A stretch of DNA of 38,344 bases, taken from Cyanobacteria bacterium REEB446 (GTDB lineage: Bacteria; Cyanobacteriota; Vampirovibrionia; LMEP-6097). Made by a program: the position numbers and the translations under genes. Shown piece after piece: positions 15,555 to 24,650 of this stretch (positions are counted from its first letter, which is position 1; each line of letters begins with the position of its first letter). The notes beneath the pieces are model-generated. The model did no database searches. It was not told the origin of the DNA and was given only the letters and a program-made list of their open reading frames with translations. The stretch spans positions 1-38,344 of the forward strand of contig JAGWWP010000019.1 of the NCBI GenBank assembly GCA_018970325.1. The letters are read 5' to 3'.

Positions 15555-16106
15555 TCAACTCCAATTTAGAAGAACATTGTAAAGGTTTTTAATTAAGTCT
15601 TTTGTATAAGTTCCTTGATAAACATTACCCGTGAAGAGACCATTAATTTGTTTAATAATATCTTTTTCGGTTTGATCAATCTTATCAAAATTATTCATAA
15701 TGTTGGGAAATTTACTGGTCATTATGTGCCTCAATTTCTCTGGTGGAGCATCTGCTATATTAAGACGACTTTTAAGAAAAGTCAGACGCATTCTTGTTAA
15801 AAATTCATCAATCTCTTTACCCATAGGGCTCTTCTTATTTTCCTCATTAAGTTCGATGTTCATCGATAAATATACATCTTCGCGAATCTTTTCATACTGA
15901 GTTCTGCTATCAAGACTGTTCTCCAAGCCATTCGGTAATTTACCAATTAGTCCAGACTTATGTAATGTTTGAGACAGAAAGGTAAGATTCCTTGCGTGCT
16001 CTTTAAGTTGAGAGCTTATATCCTTAAATCCGTTGGCTAAGACCAGTTCTATTTCATCTAGTCTTGAGTGGATTTTCTCAAGAGTTGCGATTGATTCTGA
16101 ATTCAT
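15555..16106 (-). CDS. Hypothetical protein with N-terminal coiled coil
   Basis: I do not recognise the family. The 183-residue protein is soluble and charged with no signal peptide. Residues about 1-50 have a heptad-like pattern (IATLEKIHSRLDEIELVLAN). The middle is helical and rich in Met, Arg and Lys (IDEFLTRMRLTFLKSRLNI), and residues 120-183 look globular. It is alone on its strand between an ABC permease and a pseudopilin gene. A TATTAT about 26 nt upstream of the ATG may be its -10 box. Confidence 0.7.
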   Translation of the reverse strand: MNSESIATLEKIHSRLDEIELVLANGFKDISSQLKEHARNLTFLSQTLHKSGLIGKLPNGLENSLDSRTQYEKIREDVYLSMNIELNEENKKSPMGKEIDEFLTRMRLTFLKSRLNIADAPPEKLRHIMTSKFPNIMNNFDKIDQTEKDIIKQINGLFTGNVYQGTYTKDLIKNLYNVLLNWS

Positions 16107-16271
16107 GTGTGCTATTCTGCCTTTTACCTATAATAGCCAAATACCCATACTCCTCAGTCTTATGTAGCCATTCAAATGAATGACTTATATATTATCTTCA
16201 TTATTCAAAGCAAGATAACATCCCGACGTGGATACAAAGCCCCCCAATAGTGTTATCATTTTAACTAGGTT

Positions 16272-16766
16272 ATGTTAAGAATTGATAAACGTTCTTATAG
16301 ATCTAATCAGGGTCTAACTTTAGTTGAATTAATGGTGGTAGTTATCATCATCGGTATCTTAGCTACCATAGCTATACCTAATTTAATGGAAGCTCAAGAT
16401 AAGGCAAAGAACGCTCAAATAATAGCTTCTGTTCAGGCTCTCGCTTCTAATATACAAATCTCTTCTGTTGATACAGGTGGAATCATTCCAGAGTCATCTT
16501 TTGATCTAGATGAATTAGGAACTACCAAAAAAATTATTAATCCCTTTACTAAAGAACCTGTTGAACTTATCGACGGGATAGTCGATCCAGAGCAGGATCC
16601 ACCAGGTACTCTAGGCTATGAGCCTAATGTTACATTAGCTAAGCCTTTTAGAGCTGGTCTGGATGAGGCACCAGAGTTAGAACCGATGATGGGGGCTTTC
16701 GTAGTGACAGGTATCGGTATCGTGAAAGGGAAACCTAGTATAGTAGTGGCTTTAGACAATGGTTAA
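16272..16766 (+). CDS. Type IV pilin-like / type II secretion pseudopilin
   Basis: A short basic leader of 14 residues ends in Gly and is followed by LTLVELMVVVIIIGILATIA, the N-methylated hydrophobic helix with Glu at position 5 of the mature form. This marks cleavage by prepilin peptidase. The rest (to residue 164) is a small globular domain that is Pro- and acid-rich and has no obvious Cys pair. It could be a GspG-like pseudopilin or a minor pilin, and the secretin at 27703 may belong to the same machine. It overlaps lysS by 8 bp, an unusual pairing. Confidence 0.88.
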   Translation: MLRIDKRSYRSNQGLTLVELMVVVIIIGILATIAIPNLMEAQDKAKNAQIIASVQALASNIQISSVDTGGIIPESSFDLDELGTTKKIINPFTKEPVELIDGIVDPEQDPPGTLGYEPNVTLAKPFRAGLDEAPELEPMMGAFVVTGIGIVKGKPSIVVALDNG

Positions 16767-18201
16767 GACAGAAGATAATATAGAGAGTTCTAATTTACGT
16801 GAACAAAGATTAGGTAAATTAGAAAAAATAGAACAAAGTGGCATAGATCCATATCCCTATGAATTTCAGAGATCTCATACCTCTGAGCAGTTACGTGAGA
16901 AGTTTTCAGCACTTCCAGATGGTGAAAAAAGTGATTTTATTGCGACTGTTTGTGGGCGTGTTCATAATCAAAGAAATGACTGGATGTTTATCGATCTTTA
17001 TGATGAAGATGGTAAGTTACAACTGTTTTCTGACGTCGATACCAGATCAGAAGAGTTAAAATCCTTATTTCATCTTTTGGATAAAGGTGATTATATAGGT
17101 GCTACTGGATTAATTCGTAGAACGCCTCGCGGTGAGCTTACCTTAGATGTTCAGTCAGTGACTGTTCTTGCTAAGAGTTTACAGCCATTACCAGAAATTA
17201 TTGAAGGTAAAAGACGTAGGCTTGGTATCGCAGATGTGGAAACTAGATATAGACAGAGATATATAGACCTTATCGTGAATCCTGAATCTAAAGAACGCCT
17301 GAGAAAGCGTGCTTTGATGATACATGAAATTAGGAATTTTCTAAATAATCAAGGTTTTATTGAGATAGAGACACCGATTCTTGGTACTGAAGCTGGCGGT
17401 GCAGCAGCGAAGCCATTCGTAACTCATCATAACGCTCTTGGCATGGATATGTATTTAAGAATAGCGACTGAGCTCCATCTGAAAAGACTGTCGGTGGGCG
17501 GCTTTGAGCGAGTCTACGAGATAGGTCGTATCTTTAGAAATGAAGGTATTAGTATTAAGCATAATCCAGAGTTTACTAGTATTGAGCTCTATCAGGCTTA
17601 TACAGATGTTTTCGGTATGATGGATTTAACTGAGAATCTTTTGAGGCATGTTTGTTTAAAAATAGTAGGGAAATTAGATTTCGAATATCAAGGTGAGCCT
17701 ATTAATTTTACAGAACCTTTTCAGAGAATATCGATGCAGGATGCTGTTGAGAAGGTTACAGGTAAGCGCCTTTCTGGCATTGCTTTAAATGATGCTTTTG
17801 AGGAGCATGTAGAAGCTACTTTAATTCAGCCTACTTTTATTTATGATTATCCTGTAGAAATTTCTCCTTTAGCTAAAAAACATCGTGATCCAGAATTACG
17901 TGATCAGGGCTTTGTGGAAAGATTTGAGCTGTTTATTTATGGTAGAGAAACCGCGAATGCTTTCTCAGAGCTTACTGACCCTCGTGATCAAAGAGAGAGA
18001 TTCCTTGAACAAGCTAAACAAAAAGAAGCTGGTAATGAAGAGGCACATGTCTTTGATGCAGATTTCATTACTGCTCTTGAGTATGGTTTACCGCCTACTG
18101 GTGGTATGGGTTTAGGCATAGATAGGCTGGCGATGTTTTTAACGGATGCTGCTTCTATAAGGGATGTAATCGCATTCCCGACTATGAAGCCGTTGCATTG
18201 A
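16759..18201 (+). CDS. lysS: Lysyl-tRNA synthetase, class II
   Basis: It attaches lysine to tRNA-Lys in the cytoplasm. The N-terminal OB-fold anticodon domain covers about residues 55-150 (VCGRVHNQRNDWMFIDLYDE). Motif 2 is FRNEGISIKHNPEFTSIELY near residue 255. Motif 3 is GGMGLGIDRLAMFLTDAASI near residue 450, followed by RDVIAFPTMKP. The 480-residue length is at the short end of the family. The start overlaps the pseudopilin stop, so translation is likely coupled. Confidence 0.97.
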   Translation: MVKTEDNIESSNLREQRLGKLEKIEQSGIDPYPYEFQRSHTSEQLREKFSALPDGEKSDFIATVCGRVHNQRNDWMFIDLYDEDGKLQLFSDVDTRSEELKSLFHLLDKGDYIGATGLIRRTPRGELTLDVQSVTVLAKSLQPLPEIIEGKRRRLGIADVETRYRQRYIDLIVNPESKERLRKRALMIHEIRNFLNNQGFIEIETPILGTEAGGAAAKPFVTHHNALGMDMYLRIATELHLKRLSVGGFERVYEIGRIFRNEGISIKHNPEFTSIELYQAYTDVFGMMDLTENLLRHVCLKIVGKLDFEYQGEPINFTEPFQRISMQDAVEKVTGKRLSGIALNDAFEEHVEATLIQPTFIYDYPVEISPLAKKHRDPELRDQGFVERFELFIYGRETANAFSELTDPRDQRERFLEQAKQKEAGNEEAHVFDADFITALEYGLPPTGGMGLGIDRLAMFLTDAASIRDVIAFPTMKPLH

Positions 18202-18240
18202 AAATCTAATCTTTTTCTCTAAAACTAGTGTTTTAAATTT

Positions 18241-19422
18241 ATGACTATAACTCAATTACCTAAATATTTTGGCAAGTTTGGGGGACAGTTCGTTCCAGAA
18301 ACTTTAATGCCAGCTTTAGAGGAATTCGAGGCAGCTTTTTTAAAGTATGCTGATGCTGATGAATTCAAGTCTGAGCTGAGCTTCTATTTAACTGATTATG
18401 TAGGTAGGGCTACCCCGCTGTATTTTGCGGCTAGATTAACTCAGTATTATGGCAAGGCAAAAATATATTTAAAACGTGAGGATCTAAATCATACTGGGGC
18501 ACATAAGATTAATAATGCTATCGCTCAAGCTCTCTTAGCTAAAAGGATTGGTAAGACTAAGGTTATAGCGGAAACAGGAGCGGGGCAGCATGGAGTGGCG
18601 ACAGCGACAGCTTGTGCTTTGCTTGGACTTGAATGTAAAGTCTTTATGGGAGCTGAGGATATAAAACGCCAAGCACCCAATGTAAAACGGATGAAATTAC
18701 TGGGTGCTGAAGTGATTCCTGTAACGGCTGGAACTGCGACCCTTAAGGATGCGACTTCTGAAGCGATTAGATACTGGGTCACGAATGTTTCAGACACGCA
18801 TTATATTATAGGGAGTGCAGTAGGCCCTCATCCGTACCCGACTATAGTTAGAAATTTTCAACGTATCATTGGTGATGAAGCGAAAGCACAGATATTAGAG
18901 AAAGAAAATCGCCTATCAGATTATGTTTTAGCTTGTGTGGGAGGCGGCTCCAATGCGATTGGGATTTTTTATCCTTTCGTCGAGGAAAAGCTTAAAGGCA
19001 AGAAAATTTCTCTAATCGGTGTAGAAGCTGCCGGGAAAGGTGTAGATACTTCTCTGCACTCCGCAACTATGGTTCAAGGTAAACCAGGTGTTTTACATGG
19101 TTCTTTAAGTTATTTATTGCAGGATGAATTTGGGCAGATTCAAGAAGCTCACAGTGTCTCTGCTGGATTAGATTACCCAGGGGTTGGGCCAGAGCATGCT
19201 TACTTTAAAGATGAAAATTTAGTGAATTATGTCGCGGTTACTGATGATGAAGCTTTAAAAGCTTTTCGCTTAGTCGCTAAATTAGAAGGTATTATTCCAG
19301 CTCTTGAAACAGCTCATGCCTTTGCTTATTTAGAAACATTGATGCCTAATACCTCTCCAGAAGAGATTCTTATATTAAATCTTTCGGGACGAGGGGATAA
19401 GGATTTAGCAGTTTTTGATTAA
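18241..19422 (+). CDS. trpB: Tryptophan synthase beta chain
   Basis: This PLP enzyme condenses indole and serine to tryptophan. The PLP lysine lies in [18 protein letters not shown] near residue 87. The phosphate-binding loop [15 protein letters not shown] is near residue 236, and the C-terminal [15 protein letters not shown] closes the active site. At 393 residues it is a canonical TrpB1. No trpA or other trp gene is adjacent. The alpha subunit must be elsewhere, or indole is scavenged. Confidence 0.97.
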   Translation: MTITQLPKYFGKFGGQFVPETLMPALEEFEAAFLKYADADEFKSELSFYLTDYVGRATPLYFAARLTQYYGKAKIYLKREDLNHTGAHKINNAIAQALLAKRIGKTKVIAETGAGQHGVATATACALLGLECKVFMGAEDIKRQAPNVKRMKLLGAEVIPVTAGTATLKDATSEAIRYWVTNVSDTHYIIGSAVGPHPYPTIVRNFQRIIGDEAKAQILEKENRLSDYVLACVGGGSNAIGIFYPFVEEKLKGKKISLIGVEAAGKGVDTSLHSATMVQGKPGVLHGSLSYLLQDEFGQIQEAHSVSAGLDYPGVGPEHAYFKDENLVNYVAVTDDEALKAFRLVAKLEGIIPALETAHAFAYLETLMPNTSPEEILILNLSGRGDKDLAVFD

Positions 19423-19487
19423 CAGAGGTGGCTGTGCATTAAGCGATATTATTTCCCTTTCTTACTTGAATGTGGTAAAAAACTAGT

Positions 19488-20405
19488 ATGCAGCTTTTTT
19501 CTTTTCTATCTTTATTAATAGTTTTAAGTTTTTACAATAATGCCCTCGCTTTCGATATTAAGCAAGCTGCGCCAGTGCAAGCACCGATTGCTCAGGCACA
19601 GCCTAAAGCAGCAGCTGTGAATATAGATGCTCTACCACTATCTATGACTCTTAAAAAAACAGCTGTGCAGCAGGGACAGTATTTTGAAGTAGATATTACA
19701 GGTGCTGAGAAAAACCCTCTTGTGTGGTTTAATTCAGAGTCTTTTCTGGCTTTTAAAGTAGGGGATAAAGCTTATAAGGCTTTAGTTCCAGTTGAAAATT
19801 TAACTAAGCCAGGCAGTTACGTTATTCTTGCAAGAACCGGAGGCTGGGAAGAAAGAATTCCAGTCAAGGTTTTAGATAATCGTAAGCCTATACAGTATAT
19901 TTATTTAGATCCAGATAAAAGCTCTTTAGAAGCGACTAATAAAGAGATTAATGAGATCAGCAGTGCTTTTAGACTAAAGACTGAAGAAAAATATGCACAG
20001 GGTAAATTTTCATACCCTTCTACAGCAGTTAAATCAAGTCCATTTGGCGTGAAACGCTCTTACAATAAAGCACCTGTAGATAGCTATCATAAAGGCTTAG
20101 ATTTCGCTGGTAAAATGGGAAGCCCTGTCTTCGCTCCAGCTGACGGTAAAGTCGCTTTAACTGGTTTGGAGAAAGATGGCTTTCAAGTTCATGGTAATAC
20201 AATTCTTATAGACCACGGTCACGCACTGAGTTCTATCTATCTTCATTTAAGTAAGATAGACGTAAAGAAAGGTGACATGGTAACTAAGGGACAGAAGATT
20301 GGAGAGGTGGGGCATACTGGCATTTCGACAGGTCCACATTTGCACTGGGGGACTTATCTCTATGGAACTAGTGTTGATCCAGAGCTCTTTGTTAAAGGGG
20401 ACTGA
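19488..20405 (+). CDS. M23-family metallopeptidase (LytM-like), exported
   Basis: A signal peptide spans about residues 1-22. The peptidase domain (about 175-300) has the zinc ligands in SYHKGLDFAGKMGSPVFAPA (HxxxD) and GPHLHWGTYLYG (HxH), and the catalytic His in SSIYLHLSKID. The middle (about 55-130) resembles an Ig-like N-terminal domain seen in related peptidoglycan hydrolases. It should cut peptide crosslinks in peptidoglycan, or act as a regulator of such hydrolases. TAAAAA lies 6 nt before the ATG. A nested hairpin ends the gene. Confidence 0.92.
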   Translation: MQLFSFLSLLIVLSFYNNALAFDIKQAAPVQAPIAQAQPKAAAVNIDALPLSMTLKKTAVQQGQYFEVDITGAEKNPLVWFNSESFLAFKVGDKAYKALVPVENLTKPGSYVILARTGGWEERIPVKVLDNRKPIQYIYLDPDKSSLEATNKEINEISSAFRLKTEEKYAQGKFSYPSTAVKSSPFGVKRSYNKAPVDSYHKGLDFAGKMGSPVFAPADGKVALTGLEKDGFQVHGNTILIDHGHALSSIYLHLSKIDVKKGDMVTKGQKIGEVGHTGISTGPHLHWGTYLYGTSVDPELFVKGD

Positions 20406-20411
20406 AAAGTG

Positions 20412-20496
20412 GGAGGCTATTAAACCATGCTTCGCTACACCCCAAGCCCTATAGCTTGGGTCCCCAAGTTTCGCTCTTCATGGCTTAATAGCCTCC
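20412..20496 (+). terminator. Nested hairpin after the M23 peptidase gene
   Basis: An outer 18-bp inverted repeat with one mismatch (GGAGGCTATTAAACCATG with CATGGCTTAATAGCCTCC) encloses an inner hairpin CCCAAGC/GCTTGGG. A T4 tract follows. It can work as a terminator on the plus strand. Its size, about 85 bp, is unusual for an intrinsic terminator and more like a small palindromic element. Confidence 0.6.
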
Positions 20497-20498
20497 TT

Positions 20499-20780
20499 TT
20501 ATCCAAAACTCTCGGCGTATTTGTCTAGTAAAGAGCAGATCATTAATTGATAAGGTCTATCAAGCTTTTTGGCTTCATGCTTGAAAAAATCTACACTTTT
20601 TTTACTTAACGTTAGAGTTACTTTTACATTATCTTCTTTTAAAACTAAATCCTCTGGTCTTGGGAGGAAGTCCTTGATTACTTTTGCATTAATTATTTCG
20701 TTAGAATATTTAATTTTTTCTGTTTTCTTTTTCATAAATTTTTTTGCCTTATCTTTTAAATCATTCCATTCAAATTGCAT
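20499..20780 (-). CDS. Ribbon-helix-helix antitoxin (BrnA/CopG-like) with possible toxin remnant
   Basis: The C-terminal part, DNVKVTLTLSKKSVDFFKHE followed by AKKLDRPYQLMICSLLDKYA, is a ribbon-helix-helix DNA-binding fold as in CopG/BrnA antitoxins. The part before it, KVIKDFLPRPEDLVLKED, is common in this subgroup. Family members usually start at a Met followed by a Lys-rich run, which would be Met16 here (MKKKTEKIKYSNE). The first 15 residues, MQFEWNDLKDKAKKF, resemble the start of BrnT toxins (M.FEWD..K). No toxin gene is present. TATAAT lies 7 nt before the ATG at 20780. Confidence 0.72.
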   Translation of the reverse strand: MQFEWNDLKDKAKKFMKKKTEKIKYSNEIINAKVIKDFLPRPEDLVLKEDNVKVTLTLSKKSVDFFKHEAKKLDRPYQLMICSLLDKYAESFG

Positions 20781-20787
20781 TTAATAA

Positions 20788-20793
20788 ATTATA
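20788..20793 (-). promoter_or_regulatory. Predicted -10 box of the RHH antitoxin gene
   Basis: The minus strand reads TATAAT 7 nt before the ATG, with TTGTAT 18 bp further upstream as a possible -35. No Shine-Dalgarno sequence is present, so the mRNA would be leaderless. Confidence 0.5.
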
Positions 20794-20825
20794 TTGAATG
20801 CAAGATAAGCCATACAAATATATGG

Positions 20826-21176
20826 TTACTTTACCATTGGGTAAACGGTTTTTCCTGTTCTCTTGATCTCTCTAATAAAGTCTGGATCTATTAAATCTTC
20901 TGAATAGTAAGTTTGCGACGGAAAAGCCAAAAGCTGTAAGTAAGGTTCAAAAAGTTTGACTTGTTTTTTGATTCTTAAAGCATTTGAGCAAACCGATTTA
21001 CTAATTTCAAGGTCTGGAGAAATAACTGCTATATCAACATCGCTGAGCTCATTCTCTGTTCCTTTAGCGTAAGAGCCAAAAAGAATAATTTCATCAACAT
21101 TAAAACCCTCAGTCACAAAGGAGATGACTTTATCGATGAGTTCTTTTAACTCTAGTTCAGTTTTTTTTCTAACCAT
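20826..21176 (-). CDS. Minimal nucleotidyltransferase (MNT-type) protein
   Basis: Residues about 30-50 carry the polymerase-beta-like motif: LFGSYAKGTENELSDVDIAV, that is GSxAxG followed by SDxD. Such proteins usually modify or neutralise a partner HEPN toxin. The third acidic residue, expected in the later strand, is not obvious: the segment reads EPYLQLLAFPS. The C-terminus has the FIREIKRTGKTVY ending of the family. No HEPN gene is adjacent. A good Shine-Dalgarno sequence, AAGGAG, lies 9 nt before the ATG, unlike its neighbours. At 116 residues it is of normal size. Confidence 0.82.
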   Translation of the reverse strand: MVRKKTELELKELIDKVISFVTEGFNVDEIILFGSYAKGTENELSDVDIAVISPDLEISKSVCSNALRIKKQVKLFEPYLQLLAFPSQTYYSEDLIDPDFIREIKRTGKTVYPMVK

Positions 21177-21258
21177 GAAAATATTCTCCTTGTTTCTTTT
21201 AATATAAGAGCAGTTTTATCTTCAGAAATATCTAGCTATTTTAAGCCAATTCTCTGAT

Positions 21259-23143
21259 TTATTGTTCACTACTTAGCTCCAGTAAATGCTTTAACGCATC
21301 AAATAATATTTTAAATGAAGCAAAGTCTTCTGGTGGGAGGGTTTGAATTGTTTCAGTTGCGAATTTGGTTTTGCTTCCATCATTAATATAAAATATACTT
21401 TCATCATACGCTTCTCCCTTTAATTTATATTTTTCCAGAATCATGTCGTTAAAATAGTGTTCTATTACTAACTTTTTTTTAGCTTTTGCGCCTTCGCAAA
21501 CATAATTTTTTCTATGATCTGGGCATGGCAATAATAAGCCAAAAACATCTTTATCAGGGTATTTACAGTAGGAAAAATTAGAAATTTTAGTCAAATTAAA
21601 TTTATTCTTCTTAAGATTAACCATTTCGCGATTGCCCTCATAATCATTGTCAAATAGACCAATAATATGATTCTCATTAAATCTTAGAGAGTAGCTAAGT
21701 AATGAAGTAATATGATTAGCACCTCCTTCTCTTTTTTGATCACCATCATCGGTATTTACTTTATCTGGATAAATACCCGCATCATGAATCTCAAAAGGCA
21801 TCTCTTTATTTAGATAAAGCTTTTCCCAAGCAGTTTCTATAATTTTTTTATCCGTTTTACCTTCTGTAATAACTAGAGGTTTATTAGTTTTTCTAAAATT
21901 ATCAATATTAAAAGCAGCCTCTATAAACATTTCACCATCACATCTCTCAAATAAAGGGTTTTTATCTACTATGATTTTTCCTGTATCGTCTTTTTTTAAA
22001 ACGATAACCTTATCTGTTTTAAGGTTAGCTTCATGGATTATAAATGGAGAGTGGGTCGCCATAAAAATTTGTGATGTTTGCTTTTTATCAGCATTTGATA
22101 CCAAGCCTTTATAAAAATTCAAGATTTTTTTCTGCCAGCGAGGGTGCATGCTGATTTCAGGCTCATCTATTAAGCAAGCAATAGTAGGATTAGTTTTATT
22201 ATTTGGATCTTGATGCTTCGCAAATTCTCTTAAAAAGTAAACACCTTTAAAAATAATCTGCTTTTCACCTGAACTGAGATTTTCTAGGAAAATTTCAGCA
22301 TCTTTTAAGTGCTTTGATGTAAAAACTACGTCCCAAGATGAATAGTTCTGACGAATCTCTTTAAAGTCTTTATCTAAGTCCATTCTGTTAAAAACTTCCG
22401 TGAAGATATTTGGGGTTGGTTCGTTTTTTTTATGAAAAGTTTCTAAAGTTATATTTTTATCTGTTTCCTCTTTTATAGACTTCATAAGCTTTATGCCGTC
22501 TGCAACAGCAAGAGTGATGAATGGCTTGTGCATCAGAAGAGTTAGGATAAAGACTTTGCTTATTAGATGATGAAAGATTTTCAACAGCTTTAGTTTTAAT
22601 ATCAAAATCTGACTTTATTAGGAGCGTTTTAATATTCCAGAGAATAGACATTCTTTCAGTATCTTGGGCGTTTATTTCGTGCTTATCTTTTCCATTCTCA
22701 CTTAAGTCTTGTCCATTAAATAGGATTCGATCATCTTTTATACTTATGCTACAGCTTTCTAATGCCATTCTGCGATTCTGCTCAGCTTCTGATAGATTGG
22801 AGTCCATGCTAGCTCCTACTTGAGAGGATTCTAATAATGAAACGAGTTCGGGAGTCTCCCACAAGTCAGATAATTCTACTTCGATATTGTAGGAACAGAG
22901 CCTAATAGGAGATTTTCCTCTTAATACGTCATGGAATTTGCCTTTCCTATCAGTAGGACTCCAAGACTTGGGGTCTCCTAAAATCTCAAAAAAATCACTG
23001 ATAACCTTTAATACAGTTGTCTTGCCTGAGCCATTCTCCCCAGCAATGATAACATTGTCAGCAACCCTATCTCCGATAGTAAAATCCAGCTCTAAATCCC
23101 CAAGCATACGATGATCTTTTAACTTTAAAGACTTTATCCTCAC
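21259..23143 (-). pseudogene. Frameshifted AAA ATPase with C-terminal TOPRIM-like domain (OLD/PARIS-like)
   Basis: Two overlapping frames make one protein. The first (23143 down to 22457) has Walker A GENGSGKTTVLK. The second (from within 22605 down to 21259) has the ABC-type signature ENLSSGEKQIIF, Walker B CLIDEPEISMHPRW, ATHSPFI, and then VITEGKTDKKI and IIGLFDNDYEGN, which look like TOPRIM motifs. The span of 1885 bp is one base over a multiple of three. A shift near 22480-22605 would restore about 627 residues. OLD-type nucleases and fused PARIS ATPases have this layout and act in phage defence. GTG at 23143 is chosen because TAGAAT lies 8 nt upstream. Confidence 0.75.
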
Positions 23144-23151
23144 GCCTAAAA

Positions 23152-23157
23152 ATTCTA
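23152..23157 (-). promoter_or_regulatory. Predicted -10 box of the AAA-TOPRIM gene
   Basis: The minus strand reads TAGAAT 8 nt before GTG 23143. It supports that start over the longer frame, which would begin inside repeat copy R5. Confidence 0.4.
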
Positions 23158-23187
23158 TCACCCCCGAACGGACGCAGGGTAGTTTAT

Positions 23188-23308
23188 GGGACTGCTCGCA
23201 AACGTACAAGTTCAAGGCTGAGGAGGACGAATGACCGCAGTGTACTTAACGTACATGAGGATCATGAGGACGACGAAAACGCAGAAATTGAAGTTTGAGA
23301 GCAGTCCC
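23188..23308 (+). repeat. Dispersed repeat copy R5, longest member with terminal inverted repeats
   Basis: The 121-bp element begins GGGACTGCTCGCAAAC and ends GTTTGAGAGCAGTCCC, 16-bp inverted arms with one mismatch. Inside are AACGTACAAGTTCAAGGCTG, an extra internal stretch with GTACTTAACGTAC, and the core GACGAAAACGCAGAAATTGA. It has no coding capacity, so it is MITE-like or a folded RNA element. It lies between the AAA-ATPase gene and rodA. Confidence 0.85.
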
Positions 23309-23352
23309 AACGCAGTGTGGGGCGAGTGAGAGAAGCTACCTAAACCACCCTG

Positions 23353-24606
23353 CTAAACCCCTTTTTGGTTTTCCGAATAAACCTTAGCCACCAGCGACAT
23401 AAGGAAAGTATTCACCAGCAGTGAAGTTCCACCATAACTGAGGAAAGGCAGTGGTACACCAGTAATCGGCATCAGGCTTAGGTTCATACCAATATTAACG
23501 AAGATATGAAAAATAAACATCGAAAAAATGCCTATGCCTAATAGCGAATGGAATTTATTATCAGAATTTCTGGCTCTTATAATAATTTGAATACAGAGTA
23601 GAGCGTAAAGAAAAATTACACAACCAGTACCGATAAAACCAAGTTCCTCACCGACTAGTGAGAATATAAAGTCAGTATGCTGTTCCGGGACGAAACTACC
23701 TTGAGATAAATCTCCAGATCTAAGTCCAGTACCGATAAATCCGCCATTGCCAATAGCATAGAGACTTTGAATAATATGATAACCTGCACCAAGCGGGTCT
23801 GAGTAAGGGTCCAGGAATATAGTTAATCTCTTCTGTTGATAATCCTTTAATAGTCCCCAGATCGATGGTCTGTATAAAATCGCCAGAAATTCAACGAAGA
23901 GTAACATCATAGTTATTAAAGTCTTAGAGGGTGATGACCAGACTTTATAGTGAAAAATTATTAAGACGGTAAAAAATATCAGAAAAATTAAAGCTGGAAC
24001 TGTTATGACTAGATCGATATAGGTATTATGATAATCGATGATTTTATAGCCAAGTGATGAGCATATGGCGCATATAATTGGTGAGCAAATAGTTAAAAGC
24101 TGAATTAATTTAGCTCCAGCCCAAAAAAGCATACCAAAAGTTATAGCTATGTAAACGAGTGTGGTACCAAGATCTGGTTGAATTAATACTAATAGTGACG
24201 GTAAGGCAATATAAGCAAAGACTTTCACTATATCAAAATAAGTGCGAATCTCTTTCTGTGAAAGAATTTTTGCTAAGAAAATAATGAGACAAATTTTCGC
24301 AAGTTCGCTTGGCTGAACACTAATAGGGCCTATCATTAACCATCTCTGCGAGCCGAGTTGAGTAGTTCCAAAAAATTTAAGTATGATCAAAAGACCTATG
24401 TTAAGCCAATAGATTAAATTTGCACTGCGTTTATAAAACTCAAGGGAGCAAAAATTATAAGTAAAATAAACTACGATTAAACTAATCGGAATATAAATTA
24501 ACTGTTTTAAAAAAAACTTCCCTCCAGCAGAGCTAGAAAGGGCAGTTAAGCCAAATACAAGGATTAAGCTTACGTTTATAATTAACAGTCTATCGATGAG
24601 TCTCAA
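23353..24606 (-). CDS. rodA: RodA/FtsW/SpoVE family peptidoglycan polymerase
   Basis: SEDS proteins polymerise lipid II into glycan strands together with a class B PBP. The 417 residues have about ten membrane spans. Family motifs include GSQRWLMIGPISVQPSELAK near residue 85, LVLIQPDLGTTLVYIAITFG, the invariant extracellular GAGYHIIQSLYAIGNGGFIG, PEQHTDFIFSLVGEELGFIG, and MPITGVPLPFLSYGGTSL near residue 380. RodA and FtsW are hard to separate from sequence alone. The compact ends favour RodA. The frame starts with TTG at 24606 and no ATG lies close by. Confidence 0.93.
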   Translation of the reverse strand: MRLIDRLLIINVSLILVFGLTALSSSAGGKFFLKQLIYIPISLIVVYFTYNFCSLEFYKRSANLIYWLNIGLLIILKFFGTTQLGSQRWLMIGPISVQPSELAKICLIIFLAKILSQKEIRTYFDIVKVFAYIALPSLLVLIQPDLGTTLVYIAITFGMLFWAGAKLIQLLTICSPIICAICSSLGYKIIDYHNTYIDLVITVPALIFLIFFTVLIIFHYKVWSSPSKTLITMMLLFVEFLAILYRPSIWGLLKDYQQKRLTIFLDPYSDPLGAGYHIIQSLYAIGNGGFIGTGLRSGDLSQGSFVPEQHTDFIFSLVGEELGFIGTGCVIFLYALLCIQIIIRARNSDNKFHSLLGIGIFSMFIFHIFVNIGMNLSLMPITGVPLPFLSYGGTSLLVNTFLMSLVAKVYSENQKGV

Positions 24607-24650
24607 GGTCTAATTATTACAATCTAGCATTATTCAGATATAGTTCCATT

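Noticed and set aside
23144-23215. Longer N-terminus of the AAA ATPase, starting at 23215
   Set aside because: It would run through the repeat R5 arm and gives no conserved sequence; GTG 23143 has a promoter-like box upstream and starts at the expected first strand.
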